This document shows, in pieces, positions 33,950-45,761 of a stretch of 64,000 nucleotides of DNA. Numbering within the stretch: position 1 is the stretch's first letter; each line of letters opens with the position of its first letter. The position numbers and the translations under genes are program-made. Below the pieces are notes generated by a model. It was not told the DNA's origin. It made no database searches and saw only the letters and a list, made by a program, of their open reading frames with translations. Origin of the DNA: Blattamonas nauphoetae (lineage: Eukaryota; Preaxostyla; Oxymonadida); the NCBI GenBank assembly GCA_033064195.1, contig JARBJD010000010.1, positions 124,001-188,000 of the forward strand, read 5' to 3'.

Positions 33950-36080
33950 ACGCATCATATTCTCCATCAAAGGCCCTCCGTCCACTGCTGCAACCCATCA
34001 TCAACATGACCGGCAGTCTCGCATGCTTCGAGAGCTGAATCTTCGAATAGAGGTGTTGTCCGCTTCCATGTCCACAGCACAAATATACATCGTGGCTCTG
34101 GAGAAGTGATTTGAATTGCTTACGAGTTGGCCGTTCGTCGATGTGACATGTCCAGCTCGGCAGCAAATGTGGTTGATGAGGCGAGACAAGTTATTCAGAT
34201 TTCTATCTGGATTGATGACACAGCAGACACTTTGCGGATCAACTCCCTCGTTGACTGGGTGAGTTGGAAGAGACGAGAAGAGGGGAGTCGGTGTTGTCTG
34301 TTCGAGCTGCTGGAGGCGAGTGAGGAATGCGGACAGACTGGTCATTCTTGCGACTGGCCTGTGCTGCAGTTGCCGCGTGTTCTCCCACGGGAACGAGATG
34401 AGTTCGGGTGAGAGGAAGAGCAGCACCAGCGGGGAATCGTCTTCTTGATCAATCCTCTCAAGTTCAGGACTTGGCGTCGAAAAACGCGAGATCGTTCGTC
34501 GAGGTGTTTTTCGTGTTTCGTTTCTCGGAATTGCAGGCAAGCTCCTCTTCTTCCCAATCACAACTTCGTCAGTCTCATCACATTCTCCATCATCCCGCAA
34601 CATCACCGACTCCTCTTCTTCCTCCAAAGACTTCTGCTTCGCCCAATCCAACTCCACTCCACTTCGTCTGAGGACGCGGCTGAGTCGGATGCAGAGCACT
34701 TCCATGTCTCTGTCAAGATGCGAGCGAAGCTCCCTCCATTGATCGTCTCCAAGCACCTTGATATGTTTCATGACGACTTCGTCTTCGCTCAGAATCCGAT
34801 GAAGTTCCTTTGTGGTCTCGCCGATCCATCCGTTCCGATTCACATCAATTCCCAGGTTCTTCCCACCATTCCTCCACCCAAAGATCACATCGTCTGTCAT
34901 TGGTACCATCTGTGTTTGTGCGTTCATTCTCGGTTCTATTGTTGGTGAAGCAAGCCCCCTTTCTGCTGACAACAATTCAAAATCGGAATCTGAATCTGAA
35001 TCGTCTCTGAGCACAATCACGGGTGATCGAGTTGGTAACCTCTCCGATGATCTCGACCGTAATCTCGGAGCTGATTGTGGAGTGGGGAGTGTGGGCGACA
35101 GGAGTGCATTGCTCATTTTGGGGGTTGGGTTGAAACTGAAGGTGTCGTCATCGGGATCGATGCTTTCTCCGAATCGAACACTGCCACCAGCTCGAAAAGG
35201 AGTGAGGGCGAACAACTTCGTCGTTTTATCTCCTTCAGGAGACCATTTAGAAGGAGGCATCAGATCCACCTGAGTCCCATTCTCTTTTCCTCGAGTCGGG
35301 GTTTTCTTTCGTGTTTTCGTTGGGGTCCGCTTTTTCGGGGTTTTTGCTTTTGCTGTGTGAGGAGATGGGGTTACGATCGCACTCGGAACATCGTCGCTGA
35401 AGTGGACGACACGAGGAGTGGCGATTGGAGTAGAGATTGGAGGGTTTGTCGTCCGGGGAGGGGTGGAATGAGAGCGGAACTGAGGAGGCATCACAAAGGA
35501 TCGTCTTGGAGGAGTCGTACGACATCGTATGGGTCCGAATCTGTGTCTTCCTTCCACACTTTGATTCTTCACTTCCATCTCTTCCGCTTTGAGGTGGTCA
35601 TCGTAACATTCTTCTGGCAGTTCTTCATCGTCTCTCAAAATGGTCTTTTCGATGAGATGAAGACTGATGAACGGATCCGGAAGCGACGCAATCGGAATCA
35701 TCGACAGGCAGAGAGTTGAATGGAAGAATGGAACCACTGTCAGACACGTTGGAACGAATGTTGGAGGGATGCTCCGCATTCGCTGTCGAAATAGCGCGAC
35801 GATGGATTCGATCAGAGAATCAGAAGATTGGACCGAGTCATGTTGATTTGACGGCCTTTGTTTCACATCGTTCACGTGGAACGAGTTCAACTGATAGATC
35901 ACTTCCAAATCTTCCTTCCCAACTTCGGACCACAGCGGATGTCTCTTCGATTGGTCACTCGTAGTCACTGTCTCTGGCTGCGTTTGTTTCTTCGATAGAT
36001 GCGACTTCAGCATCGTCAGAATCGGGTGACGATGAGCTGAGGAGATCGAGTCAAACATGAAAAATGATGTCCGCCACTGG
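33950..36080 (-). pseudogene. ESP1: Inverted partial duplicate of separase (C-terminal half)
   Basis: This minus-strand segment is a close copy of 43180-45310 in the intact separase gene, in opposite orientation about 7 kb away. It begins inside the coding sequence (MFDSISSAHRHPILTMLKSH) and includes both catalytic motifs (CGHGSGQHLY with His; MGCSSGRRAF with Cys). It ends a few codons after the cysteine, where unrelated sequence follows. One frameshift lies near 34170. Long runs are identical at the protein level, with local divergence in the basic linker (43700-44050 equivalent), so the duplication is fairly recent. With no promoter region, no N-terminal half, a shifted frame and no C-terminus it is unlikely to make separase. 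Homology to the intact copy ends near 36080, where GGCGGAC is shared. Confidence 0.85.
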
Positions 36081-36084
36081 ACCG

Positions 36085-36310
36085 ACTCTTCCTTTCATCA
36101 TCATTTTCTGGATGATTCCAGCATTCATAGGCAAGACCCACTGAAAGAAACCTACACACTATCTCCTCCTCCTCATTGACCGATTCATCATGCCCGTCGT
36201 ACTGCTCGTGACTTCAGAGTTGATGTCTGATTCATTCATCCTCATTTTTGCAGGTCAAACGGTATTTGTACCTCAAGCACGAGGAAGAATTGGCAGGATC
36301 GGAACAATAA
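36085..36310 (+). other. Possible last exons of an unrecognised membrane-protein gene
   Basis: LPFIIIFWMIPAFIGKTH (hydrophobic) is followed, after an intron-like CATTTTTGCAG acceptor, by VKRYLYLKHEEELAGSEQ and a stop at about 36309. No 5' exons are visible; the separase duplication abuts it, so the gene may have been cut. 36311-36547 is spacer. Confidence 0.25.
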
Positions 36311-36547
36311 GAACGAATGACCAAGTCTGATCTCCTGTATCAAATCCAAGTGACTGAAATGAGGATGGCATCAAGTTGTTTTGATAAACATCTGAACTTT
36401 ATCGAACAAGGTGTCTGGAATCCCCCAGATGAATAATCATTGGGATTAAATTGACTTCGGGAAATATCACTTCACAATTGCTTTGTCTGATTGAGAAGAG
36501 AGCTGATGAGTGAGAATTAAGGGATGGATCATCATTCACCAAAGGCC

Positions 36548-38711
36548 ATGGCATTGTACTCGCGATATATATCTAAGCACGGGTATATTTGTGTCTTCTT
36601 TAAGACTTTCTTTGATTGACTTAGTCCCCTTAGTCAAGTATGGATTGCAGCGAACAATGACCGAAATCTGTCGAAAGGCAAGATTCTCCAAATCAACATT
36701 CCCGCAGCAGTAAAGATCATCAAAGAGGGTATTCCGACAGAAGAGAATGAGAAGAAAAAGATACCTCTTCCACTTCGATATCAAGCGCATCTCCTGCTTG
36801 GACTGATTCGAATTTATACGCGGAAACTGAAATACATGGCCGATGATATCAATGAATTTCAGTCACGCCTCAATACTGTATGCTTTTTCCAAGACTATAT
36901 TGGCGACAAAAATTTCTTGACTTATTTATTGTGAGTTTCTTTTTCAACGCATTTTTGCTTTTTTTCTCTGTATGTAGAGTTTTCACACATCGAATATCGA
37001 TCTTCCCCCTAATGTTGGTAATGCATCTCGGTCACACATCACAATCCCCGAATCACCTCTGAATATGTCCACACCTCGCGATCCAACTCTGAACATCTTT
37101 GGCTATCCGCGTCCATCGTTGCTTCTCCCCGACCCAACGCTGCAAAATGAAGAATCGGTGTGTTCATCACTTTCACCGTTCACACTCCCCTCGAATCAGC
37201 TCAGAACACCGATGACGGACGGATACGATTTCAGAGAGTCTGACTACTTTGCGGGAGCAGCAGACAATCTAATGAGTGATATCCCGACGGTATGTCTCTT
37301 TTTTCATCTATAACTCTGCTGCTTCTTCTTGTTAGGTTTTCGTGACGCCAACAAATGATCCCGACGAGCTTCGATGGCTCATCGAATATGCTCACCAACA
37401 AGGAGGCTTCCAAGACTTCGATACATTCATGCAAACCACTGAGTTTTATAACCAACGTCCATCAGAATATAATCATCCCGATTCCTCGTCGCTCGCGTTT
37501 CACCCAACAACAATGCCCGAAATGGAAGACGGATTCGAATATCCTGAACCCCAAGCACAAGAAAAGTCAAACAAGATTCCATTGTTCCTGGAAGACGATT
37601 TGGCGGCTCTCAAATCTTCTACGGGGAAGAAAAAGCGAAAACAATCAGGTCCTCCGACTAAATCCGACTCAAGTCGAAACAAGGGTGTCAAAATAGATCA
37701 AGTCATTACATTGAGCGATCAGATAATGAGTGACAACCAAGACGATACTCGAGATATTGTGAGGAGAATGGAGTTGAGCGAAATGATCATCTTCCCCTCA
37801 CTGAACAACTGGTCAGATGATGATCTCCTTGTCCCTCCGACAGATGAATTTATGGAGGAGTGGAAGAAACAGATTGACTTCGACCCTTCAGCATATCTGG
37901 AAAGGCTGAAAGCGATCAAGAGCAAAACATACCTTGCCGCGCCCCCCATTCAAATCAAAACGCCTGACTCTCAAACTGTTCGCACTGGTATTGTTCTCTC
38001 TTCATGTTCCCATTCATTCTTCTCTCTTCTGCAGATGCTGAAGACGCCCTCGCTAAAGCGGAAGGAAAGACGACAAACGAAAACACTCCCTCAACAGACT
38101 CACTCGCCCCCCTCGAAGAAGCTGCCCGTCGAGCAACCACACACAGCACACCCAACACCACAGCTGGATTTGATGGAGTGTTTGAAGAACTCCGGTCACC
38201 CGGACCGTCTGATGAGCAAGGAGCCATGGACGAATTCGCGACTCCACGGAGCATCACAGGCACGGAGCGGCAGCCGGAGGGAATGTTGATGGATGAGGAG
38301 ATTCGCGACCTCCATTCGAGGATTCTCGCATCAAACTCGCCAGACGTCAACTCGAAGACGAACAGCCCTCACCGCACGATGGCCCCGTCTCGCTCTCCCG
38401 ATTCCACAAGCGAGTATCCACCTCGTTCCTATGACAGCAAGACCCTTGACATGTTGAAAGTTGTCGCCTATCAATTCAACAATCCGTATCCAGTACATGT
38501 CCTTTCCTTCAACGATGCCTTCGATTACACTCCGCCTGGAAAAGACGCAACAGAACAACAGAAGAGGGATTGTAGAAGGTACAAGGCACGCGCTTTCGCT
38601 GCCCTCCTCACTTTCGTACAGGACAGGTATGTGACGTCAAGACAGGATGCTCCGTACGCGGAGATCTTCGTGGAGAAGACAGTTTGGGGACACTTTTTTG
38701 TTCATTTTTGA
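36548..38711 (+). CDS. RAD21: RAD21/SCC1-family kleisin subunit of cohesin
   Basis: The kleisin closes the cohesin ring by bridging the two SMC heads and is the substrate of separase. Exons are 36548-36582, 36625-36877, 36978-37289, 37336-37987 and 38035-38711, a total of 1929 nt, 642 residues. The N-terminal domain reads MALYSRYISKHGPLSQVWIA, then PLRYQAHLLLGLIRIYTRKLKYM, which aligns with the RAD21/REC8 head (smALR-SGHLLLGVVRIYSRK). The middle region KIDQVITLSDQIMSDNQDDTRDIVRR matches the conserved SCC3-binding vicinity. The C-terminal winged helix is ARAFAALLTFVQDRYVTSRQDAPYAEIFV. I cannot distinguish mitotic SCC1 from meiotic REC8. It starts at the only upstream ATG in frame, 0.5 kb after the separase duplicate, and its substrate-protease partner separase follows about 970 bp downstream. 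Confidence 0.88.
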
Positions 38712-38899
38712 TGAATTCTCGTTCTAGCCCCAATTAGATCGTCTCAAATTCAAAAAAAAACATCGACTGGGACACACAATATGCCGACTGTTACTGAACT
38801 GTAATTTTGCTTCTCGCGATGGCACTCTCAATTGACTCCTCTTGTGCCGGTCGGTATAATCATACTTAACATTTCAAATTCTGATACAATATCGTTCAA

Positions 38900-39583
38900 T
38901 GCACTTCACTAATTCTGTTATTGAACTTTTTGAAAACCAGCAAGAGCATGCCCTCCTTGCTCTTCAACTTCCCTTCCATCGAACGAATCTCTCCACACCC
39001 AATCGCCTCCATGTCACGATCGGCTCGAGCACCTACCGAGTTCGTCCGTACAGTTGTCCGTGTGGGTGGCGTGCTCGTTTCCAGCGATCCCTGCGACAGG
39101 CGGAACGGCTCTGTGTCTTTCCTATCTCCAAAGTCACCAAAATATCACCTTGTTTCATCAAGATGATAAAGCCCTCGAATGTGTCGAAAAATGAAACAAC
39201 ACGATCGAGTCGTAATTTTACGTTTCAAAATCTGACAGGAGACTCATCGTCTTGCTGTTTGACCGCGAATGAGTGGCTTCCCCCAATCCTGAAGTCACCG
39301 CCAGCAATCACTGAAAGTGTCCATTGTTCGTGAGATCAGATACCTCAAAATCTGGACTTTTCATTGGAAATAACGATTCATATTCTTCAAAATCTCCGTC
39401 CACAATGATCTTCAAAAGTGGTTCCATTTTGTAGAGTACAGGTTCGCTTTCATGAATGTTCTTCACTCCTTCCGACTCCACAGCCGAGATTGCTTCCATC
39501 TGATCAACGTTCATTGGCGAGAGTCTGGATGCGGAATGAGAATACAAGGATTCACCAAGAAAGGATGAAATGACATCATTCAT
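38900..39583 (-). CDS. Hypothetical protein, exon structure unresolved
   Basis: The minus frame starts at ATG 39583 (MNDVISSFLGESLYSHSASR) and runs to KSPDFE, where a 33-nt intron-like sequence (GTATCTGA to TTTCAG) follows. Beyond it IAGGDFRIGGSHSFAVKQQD and VVSFFDTFEGFIILMKQGDI lie in nearby frames, faintly like RCC1/BTB proteins. The phase does not join cleanly, so I give no function. It is convergent with RAD21 and divergent from separase. 38712-38900 and 39584-39679 hold nothing else. Confidence 0.3.
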
Positions 39584-39679
39584 TCAAATCATGATCGATC
39601 TTCCCAAACATTTTTTGACAAGGTGTCGTCAAACCAATTTCGCTGTCAATCGATTCCAACTCATTGTGCCTCATCAAAA

Positions 39680-42600
39680 ATGCAATTTCCTTCTGATCCC
39701 AACTCTAAATTTTCGGAGTCGTCAGAACAAATTTCTTCCCTCGTGCAAACCAATCCATCAGAAATCATGTATTCATCTATACGGCAAATTGAACAAAATA
39801 GACAAATACTAAAATCGTCCAACTCACTTAGTTCATCCCTTCAAATGCAGATTGTACCATCCAAAACGTCTGAAACCACTCTCTCACACATTTCCTTCAT
39901 CAAGAAGCATTTATGCACTATTTTTTCGCTGAAACACAACTTTGACCTTAGAGACCGGTGGTGGTGGACATATCCAATCAGCACCTTCCGTGACGAATGC
40001 AACAAAGATTCTGTGAGTGATGACCGAGTAATGAGAATTGATCTCAATCAACTCAAAGTTCCCTTTCAACAACTTGATTGTACCACAATTTCTGAACTAT
40101 GTGAAACCGATCCACGGGCGTGTGACTTGATTTCGTTCTCTTCTGATGACAAGAACAAGGAAGTCTGTCCAACACAATTCGTCAATGAAACGCAACGTGG
40201 ATTTGCTCTTTTAACGCCAGATATCCTGCTATTATGTAATGAGTCATCGGATTATCGATATTACCTCGCATTTCTTTTGTACAGCCGAGCATCATTTTAC
40301 GAAGGCTTTTGTCTGCAACAACCGCCACAAGCCCCTCTGGTCGACTTGTCGATCAGAGACTGTAAGACAGCCTTACGAATACTACATTTTTGTGAAGATC
40401 AACCCGACGACACCAAATTCATTTACTCCTTTGTTGAAATTGAAGAATTGAAAGCACTTGTCTTCGGGTTGCTCGGTCAATCTCTTCGACATTCCGACCT
40501 CTCTCGCTCAAACAGGCTCGATCGAGAGAGTGGGTCGGCCATTGACGATCCCGTCTCCCACTTGCAACGAGAGGAGACCCAAACTTTATCAGAACAAACC
40601 AATCTTGTGCAACACTGTTTTCTGGACGCTTTAAAATGTCTGGATTCGGCTCTCAGTCGAGCCACTCCTCTGAATTTCCAGCATCTCTCGTCGATATTCG
40701 TCCTTTTGACACAAGCCATTATTCCATACGGGAAGCTGTGCGACAATCTCCACCTCAGTCTTTGGGCATGTGAGATCTGGTCTCGCCTCAGTCCGCCTGT
40801 CATGATCAACGGACTGCTGCGAAAAACAAAAGCTTGGCAACTTCAGGCTCTTCACGAGCTAGACACCGAAGTTTGCAGTGCACCAACTCAGCTGGAAATG
40901 AATGAAGCAGAAGCGGCCGACCGAAATGGTTTGTTGTTCTCTCATCACTCACCTGTTCAGTTGAACTCCATCTTCTTGGACATCTGTCGGCGAAACTGCA
41001 AGCAGGCTGTCTTCTGGCAGATTCTGAATTCGACACGCTGGCATCATTTCAATTGGAATCAGTGAAAAGGGTGCTTCCGTTGCATCTTCAACCGTGCTCA
41101 CCAGCGAGACACCTGAATTATGTAAACCAACCACCGATCAATCCTAATCATCTTTCAACAGATTTTCACCCACAACGCGATCCTTCACATGTGGATCAGG
41201 CATCTCAGGAACTTCGACAGGCACTTCTGAACACTCCACTGCCACTTCATCTCTCAATGAACTCGCAAAAGAACGAACCAGGGAATGCAAAACAGGATCG
41301 GACGAGGAAATGGGAACAACCCACACCGACTGTCCTTCTCAAGCTCTCCAACAAAGCATCCGGTCTCTTTGTGAGGGGCCTTTGCTTTGTTTGGGGCCAG
41401 ATGAGAGTTCTGGAAGGGAAACTGTACGCGATGGAAGGAAAATGGGAGGAAGCAATCTCATCAACAGAAGAAGCGATGAAGTACTTCGACTTTCTCCTCA
41501 CGATCCCACATGTCCATGAACCCAGACAATGGGCAACGTCGTCTCATCAGGATCAGCGAAAGACTGTCGTTGCATGTCCTGTGTGGACAGACATCATCGA
41601 CGTTACTCTGATCAGGTCGATGCTCTGCGAATGCTACTCGTTCAAAGCGAAGGTGTTCAGACTCAATGGAATGCCGATCGAGGCAAAAGTGGCACTTGAG
41701 GCGCAGTTGTCACAGATCATCAGAAAAGCCATTCCGACGCCAAAAAATGAAAGCCCACCCCCGCCACCCACATCAGATACATTTTATTCATTGCTCCACA
41801 CTTGTTTCTCAGTCAAGGACAACATCAACCTCCTTCTGCCCTTGCCGTCAACCCCTCTCTGCATTGTCAACACAACATTTGACTTTATCATCCAATTCGG
41901 TCGGATCTCAATTGAAACGGCAAACTGGAAGCATCTAGAATGGGCACATCTAAACGTTGCGGAAGCCTTTGCTGTGCTTGCTCGACTGCCTGCGACTAAA
42001 CTGGCAGCTGTCATTCTGGAGAGGATCGAACTAGCAACGAAACGAAATGATTACACAGCTGTTCTTCATCTGATCGAGTATCTGGAGACGATTGAGGAAG
42101 TTCAGACTTCAGCTCAGAAAGTCCCGTTTCGAGCAGAACTGGAGAAGATCACTGCCCTACACACCTCGCCGCTTGATGAGAGCTCTGAAGGGATGGAAAT
42201 CCTGTCGAAGCTCCCGAACCCCGAATCCAACCAGTCTAACTTTCAACCATTCATCACACAATGTCTCAGCCCGACCAGGTTCTCCTTCATCCCCATTCAC
42301 GCCTTTCATTTCCTCCTCGTCTCCACTCTCCACTGCCTTCGCCGTCCTTTCCCACTTCCTCCGACATTCATGCAATTCGTCCCACATTCTCAACCAGACC
42401 ATCCTGGGCCAACAGAATCACCAGCCCACACTCGCACCGACCCAACATGCTTCATAACTCCGAAGACAGACCAAAGACTGATGGAACGAACACCGACAAA
42501 GAATACGCCTGCTGAAGCATCACGGACACCGACGTTGATTGGATTGATGGATGGACGGCTTGTTGTTGGAGCTTCTCAACAATTTGTCTGTCGACCAGAG

Positions 42601-45585
42601 TCAGCGTTCGATCAACAGGCTCTGGAGACAGTTTACAGATTGCTGCTTCATTTTGTGGTGGCGATTTTATCATTCCAACAAGACAACATTCGGAACTTGT
42701 TTCTGAGGGACGAAAACAAAGGCAAGTCGACGATGACAAACAGACTGCTGTCCTTCATTTTTGGCAGGCCACAGAAGAAACCACTTCGGTCGTCGTTCCA
42801 TCTGCAGCTGTCACCCATCATCGTCTCTCTCTTCAGATGGTCCATCCATTTAGATGATAAACCAAAGTTGATTGACCAAATGCTCCAAAAGACGAGAAGC
42901 AAGATATCGAATCTCTGGTCGATCACAAATAACAAACAGATTTGTCTCGCTCCGAAGCAGATGTCTGAATTGTTGATGCTGTTCTCTGTGGGATTGATCA
43001 AGCAGCTTCCCAACGGAGACGAATTCGACAAGATCTGGTTGGCAGGATCCACGCAGCCTGACGAAAGAATACGAGAAATCCGCTGCTTTCTATCATCTGC
43101 CTACACGCTGAGCGGGATGAACGGAGGAGGCGATTCTCTGCACAGGAACATTAGCGCTTTGAATGCGTTCGTGTGGGGAAAGGACGATCCATGGCGGACG
43201 TCATTCTTCATGTTTGACTCGATCTCCTCAGCTCATCGTCACCCGATTCTGACGATGCTGAAGTCGCATCTATCGAAGAAACAAACGCAGCCAGAGACAG
43301 TGACTACGAGTGACCAATCGAAGAGACATCCGCTGTGGTCCGAAGTTGGGAAGGAAGATTTGGAAGTGATCTATCAGTTGAACTCGTTCCACGTGAACGA
43401 TGTGAAACAAAGGCCGTCGAATCAACATGACTCGGTCCAATCTTCTGATTCTCTGATCGAATCCATCGTTGCGCTATTTCGACAGCGAATGCGGAGCATC
43501 CCTCCAACATTCGTTCCAACGTGTCTGACAGTGGTTCCATTCTTCCATTCAACTCTCTGCCTGTCGATGATTCCGATTGCGTCGCTTCCGGATCCGTTCA
43601 TCAGTCTTCATCTCATCGAAAAGACCATTTTGAGAGACGATGAAGAACTGCCAGAAGAATGTTACGATGACCACCTCAAAGCGGAAGAGATGGAAGTGAA
43701 AAATCAAAATGTGTGGAGAAGACTCGCAATCACACCCACACGACGTCGCCTGATTCTTCCCATTCGATCCAAAGCGATGCCTCTTCGGATCCGCTCTCAT
43801 TCCACCCCTCCCCGGACGACAAACCCTCCAATCTCCACTCCAATCGCCACTCCTCGTGTTGTCCACTTCAACAAGAAAGTTCCGAGCCCAATCGCAACCC
43901 TGTCTCATCGCACAGCCCAACAAGCAACCCTAAAGAAGCGGACCGCTCAGAAAACACGAAAGAAACTCCCGACTCGAGGAAAAGAGAATGGGACGCAGGT
44001 GGAACTGATGCCTCCTTCTAAATGGCCTCCTGAAGGAGACAAAACGATCAATTTGCTCGTCCCCGCTCCTTTTCGAGCTGGTGGCAGTGTTCGATTCGGA
44101 GAAAGCATCGATCCCGATGACGACACCTTCAGTTTCAACCCAACCCCCAAAATGAGCAATGCACTCCTGTCGCCCACACTTCCCACTCCACAATCAGCTC
44201 CGAAACTGCGGTCGAGATCACAGGCACGGTCGCCAGCTCGATCACCCGTGATTGTGCTCAGAGACGATTCAGATTCAGATTCCGATTTTGAATTGTTGTC
44301 AGCAGAAAGGGGGCTTGCTTCACCAACAACAGAACTGAGAATGAACGCACAAACACAGATGGTACCAATGACAGACGATGTGATCTTTGGGTGGAGGAAT
44401 GGTGGGAAGAACCTGGGAATTGATGTGAATCGGAACGGATGGATCGGCGAGACCACAAAGGAACTTCATCGGATTCTGAGCGAAGACGGCGTCGTCATGA
44501 AACATGTCAACGTGCTTGGGGACGATCGATGGTGGGAGCTTCGCTTGCAGCTCGACCGAGACATGGAAGTGCTCTGCATCCGACTCAGCCGCGTCCTCAG
44601 ACGAAGTGGAGTGGAGTTGGATTGGGCGAAGCAGAAGTCTTCGGAGGGAGACGAGGAGTCGGTGATGTTGCAGGATGATGGAGAATGCGATGAGACTGAC
44701 GAAGTTGTGATTGGGAAGAAGAGGAGCTTGCCTGCAATTCCGAGAAACGAAACACGAAAAACACCTCGACGAACGATATCCGGTTTTTCGACGCCAAGTC
44801 CAACACTTGAGAGGATTGAGCAAGAAGACGATTCCCCGCTGGTGCTGCTCTTCCTCTCACCCGAACTCATCTCGTTCCCGTGGGAGAACACGCGGCAACT
44901 GCAGCACAGGCCAGTCGCAAGAATGACCAGTCTGTCTGCATTCCTCACTCGCCTCCAGCAGCTCGAACAGACAACACCGACTCCTCTCTTCTCGTCTCTT
45001 CCAACTCATCCGCTCAACAAGGGAGTTGATCCGCAAAGTGTCTGCTGTGTCATCAATCCAGATAGAAATATGGATGACTGGACTCGCCTCATCCAACCAC
45101 ATTTGCTGCCGAGCTGGACATGTCACATCGACGAACGACCAACTCTTAAGCAATTCAAATCACTTCTCCAGAGCCACGATGTTTATTTGTACTGTGGACA
45201 TGGAAGCGGACAACACCTCTATTCGAAGATTCAGCTCTCGAAGCATGCGAGACTGCCGGTCATGTTGATGATGGGTTGCAGCAGTGGACGGAGGGCCTTT
45301 GATGGAGAACATGATGCGTGGGGGTACGTGGATGTGTGCGAGCAGTCGAATGCGTCTGCTATTCTCGGCAATCTTTGGGATGTGATTGATGGAGACGAGA
45401 ATCTTCTCGTTGTTGATCTACTGGAAAGGTGGTTGGGAGACGATCAATCAAAGAGGAAGTCCCTCCACCAATGTCTGATTCACGCGAGGCAGAAATGCAT
45501 TGAAAAGTACCTTGTTGGGGCAGCGATGGTTGCGTATGGATTCCCGATTTTTGCAGCGAATCCAGAGGCAAAACATCTTTCTTGA
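39680..45585 (+). CDS. ESP1: Separase (peptidase C50), complete
   Basis: Separase is the caspase-like cysteine protease that cuts the cohesin kleisin at anaphase. Two exons (39680-40928 and 40961-45585) are split by a 32-nt intron (GTTTGT to TTCAG) that shifts the frame. The product is about 1957 residues, normal for the family. The first 1400 residues are helical-repeat-like and poorly conserved. A Ser/Pro/basic disordered linker follows (RRLILPIRS.. TPKMSNALLSPTLPTPQ). The C-terminal protease domain shows VYLYCGHGSGQHLY with the catalytic His (about 45190), LPVMLMMGCSSGRRAFDGEH with the catalytic Cys (about 45275), and NASAILGNLWDVIDGDENLL typical of separase. The start is the first in-frame ATG (MQFPSDPNSK); a further upstream exon cannot be excluded. 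An inverted truncated copy sits at 33950-36080. Confidence 0.93.
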
Positions 45586-45677
45586 TGGAATCTCTTTATC
45601 AATCAAATCCGATCGAACAATCAACGATCTTCTCACTTCAATAAACTCTTTTTGACCTCTAATTTTTCAATTCCACG

Positions 45678-45721
45678 TGGGATGGCGACATAAAAGGCAT
45701 CGCTAAGGGCCCGACATCCCA
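45678..45721. other. Small hairpin downstream of separase
   Basis: TGGGATG (45678) pairs with CATCCCA (45715), with an inner GCGA/TCGC stem. It may act in 3' processing of separase or belong to repeat DNA; it is not a tRNA. Confidence 0.25.
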
Positions 45722-45761
45722 GCAGGCTGGGTTTAGACACTTATTTTCAGATCGATCCATA

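Noticed and set aside
34001-36058. A second functional separase gene on the minus strand
   Set aside because: It lacks the N-terminal half and the C-terminal end, and the frame shifts before the catalytic motifs; it is a truncated inverted copy.
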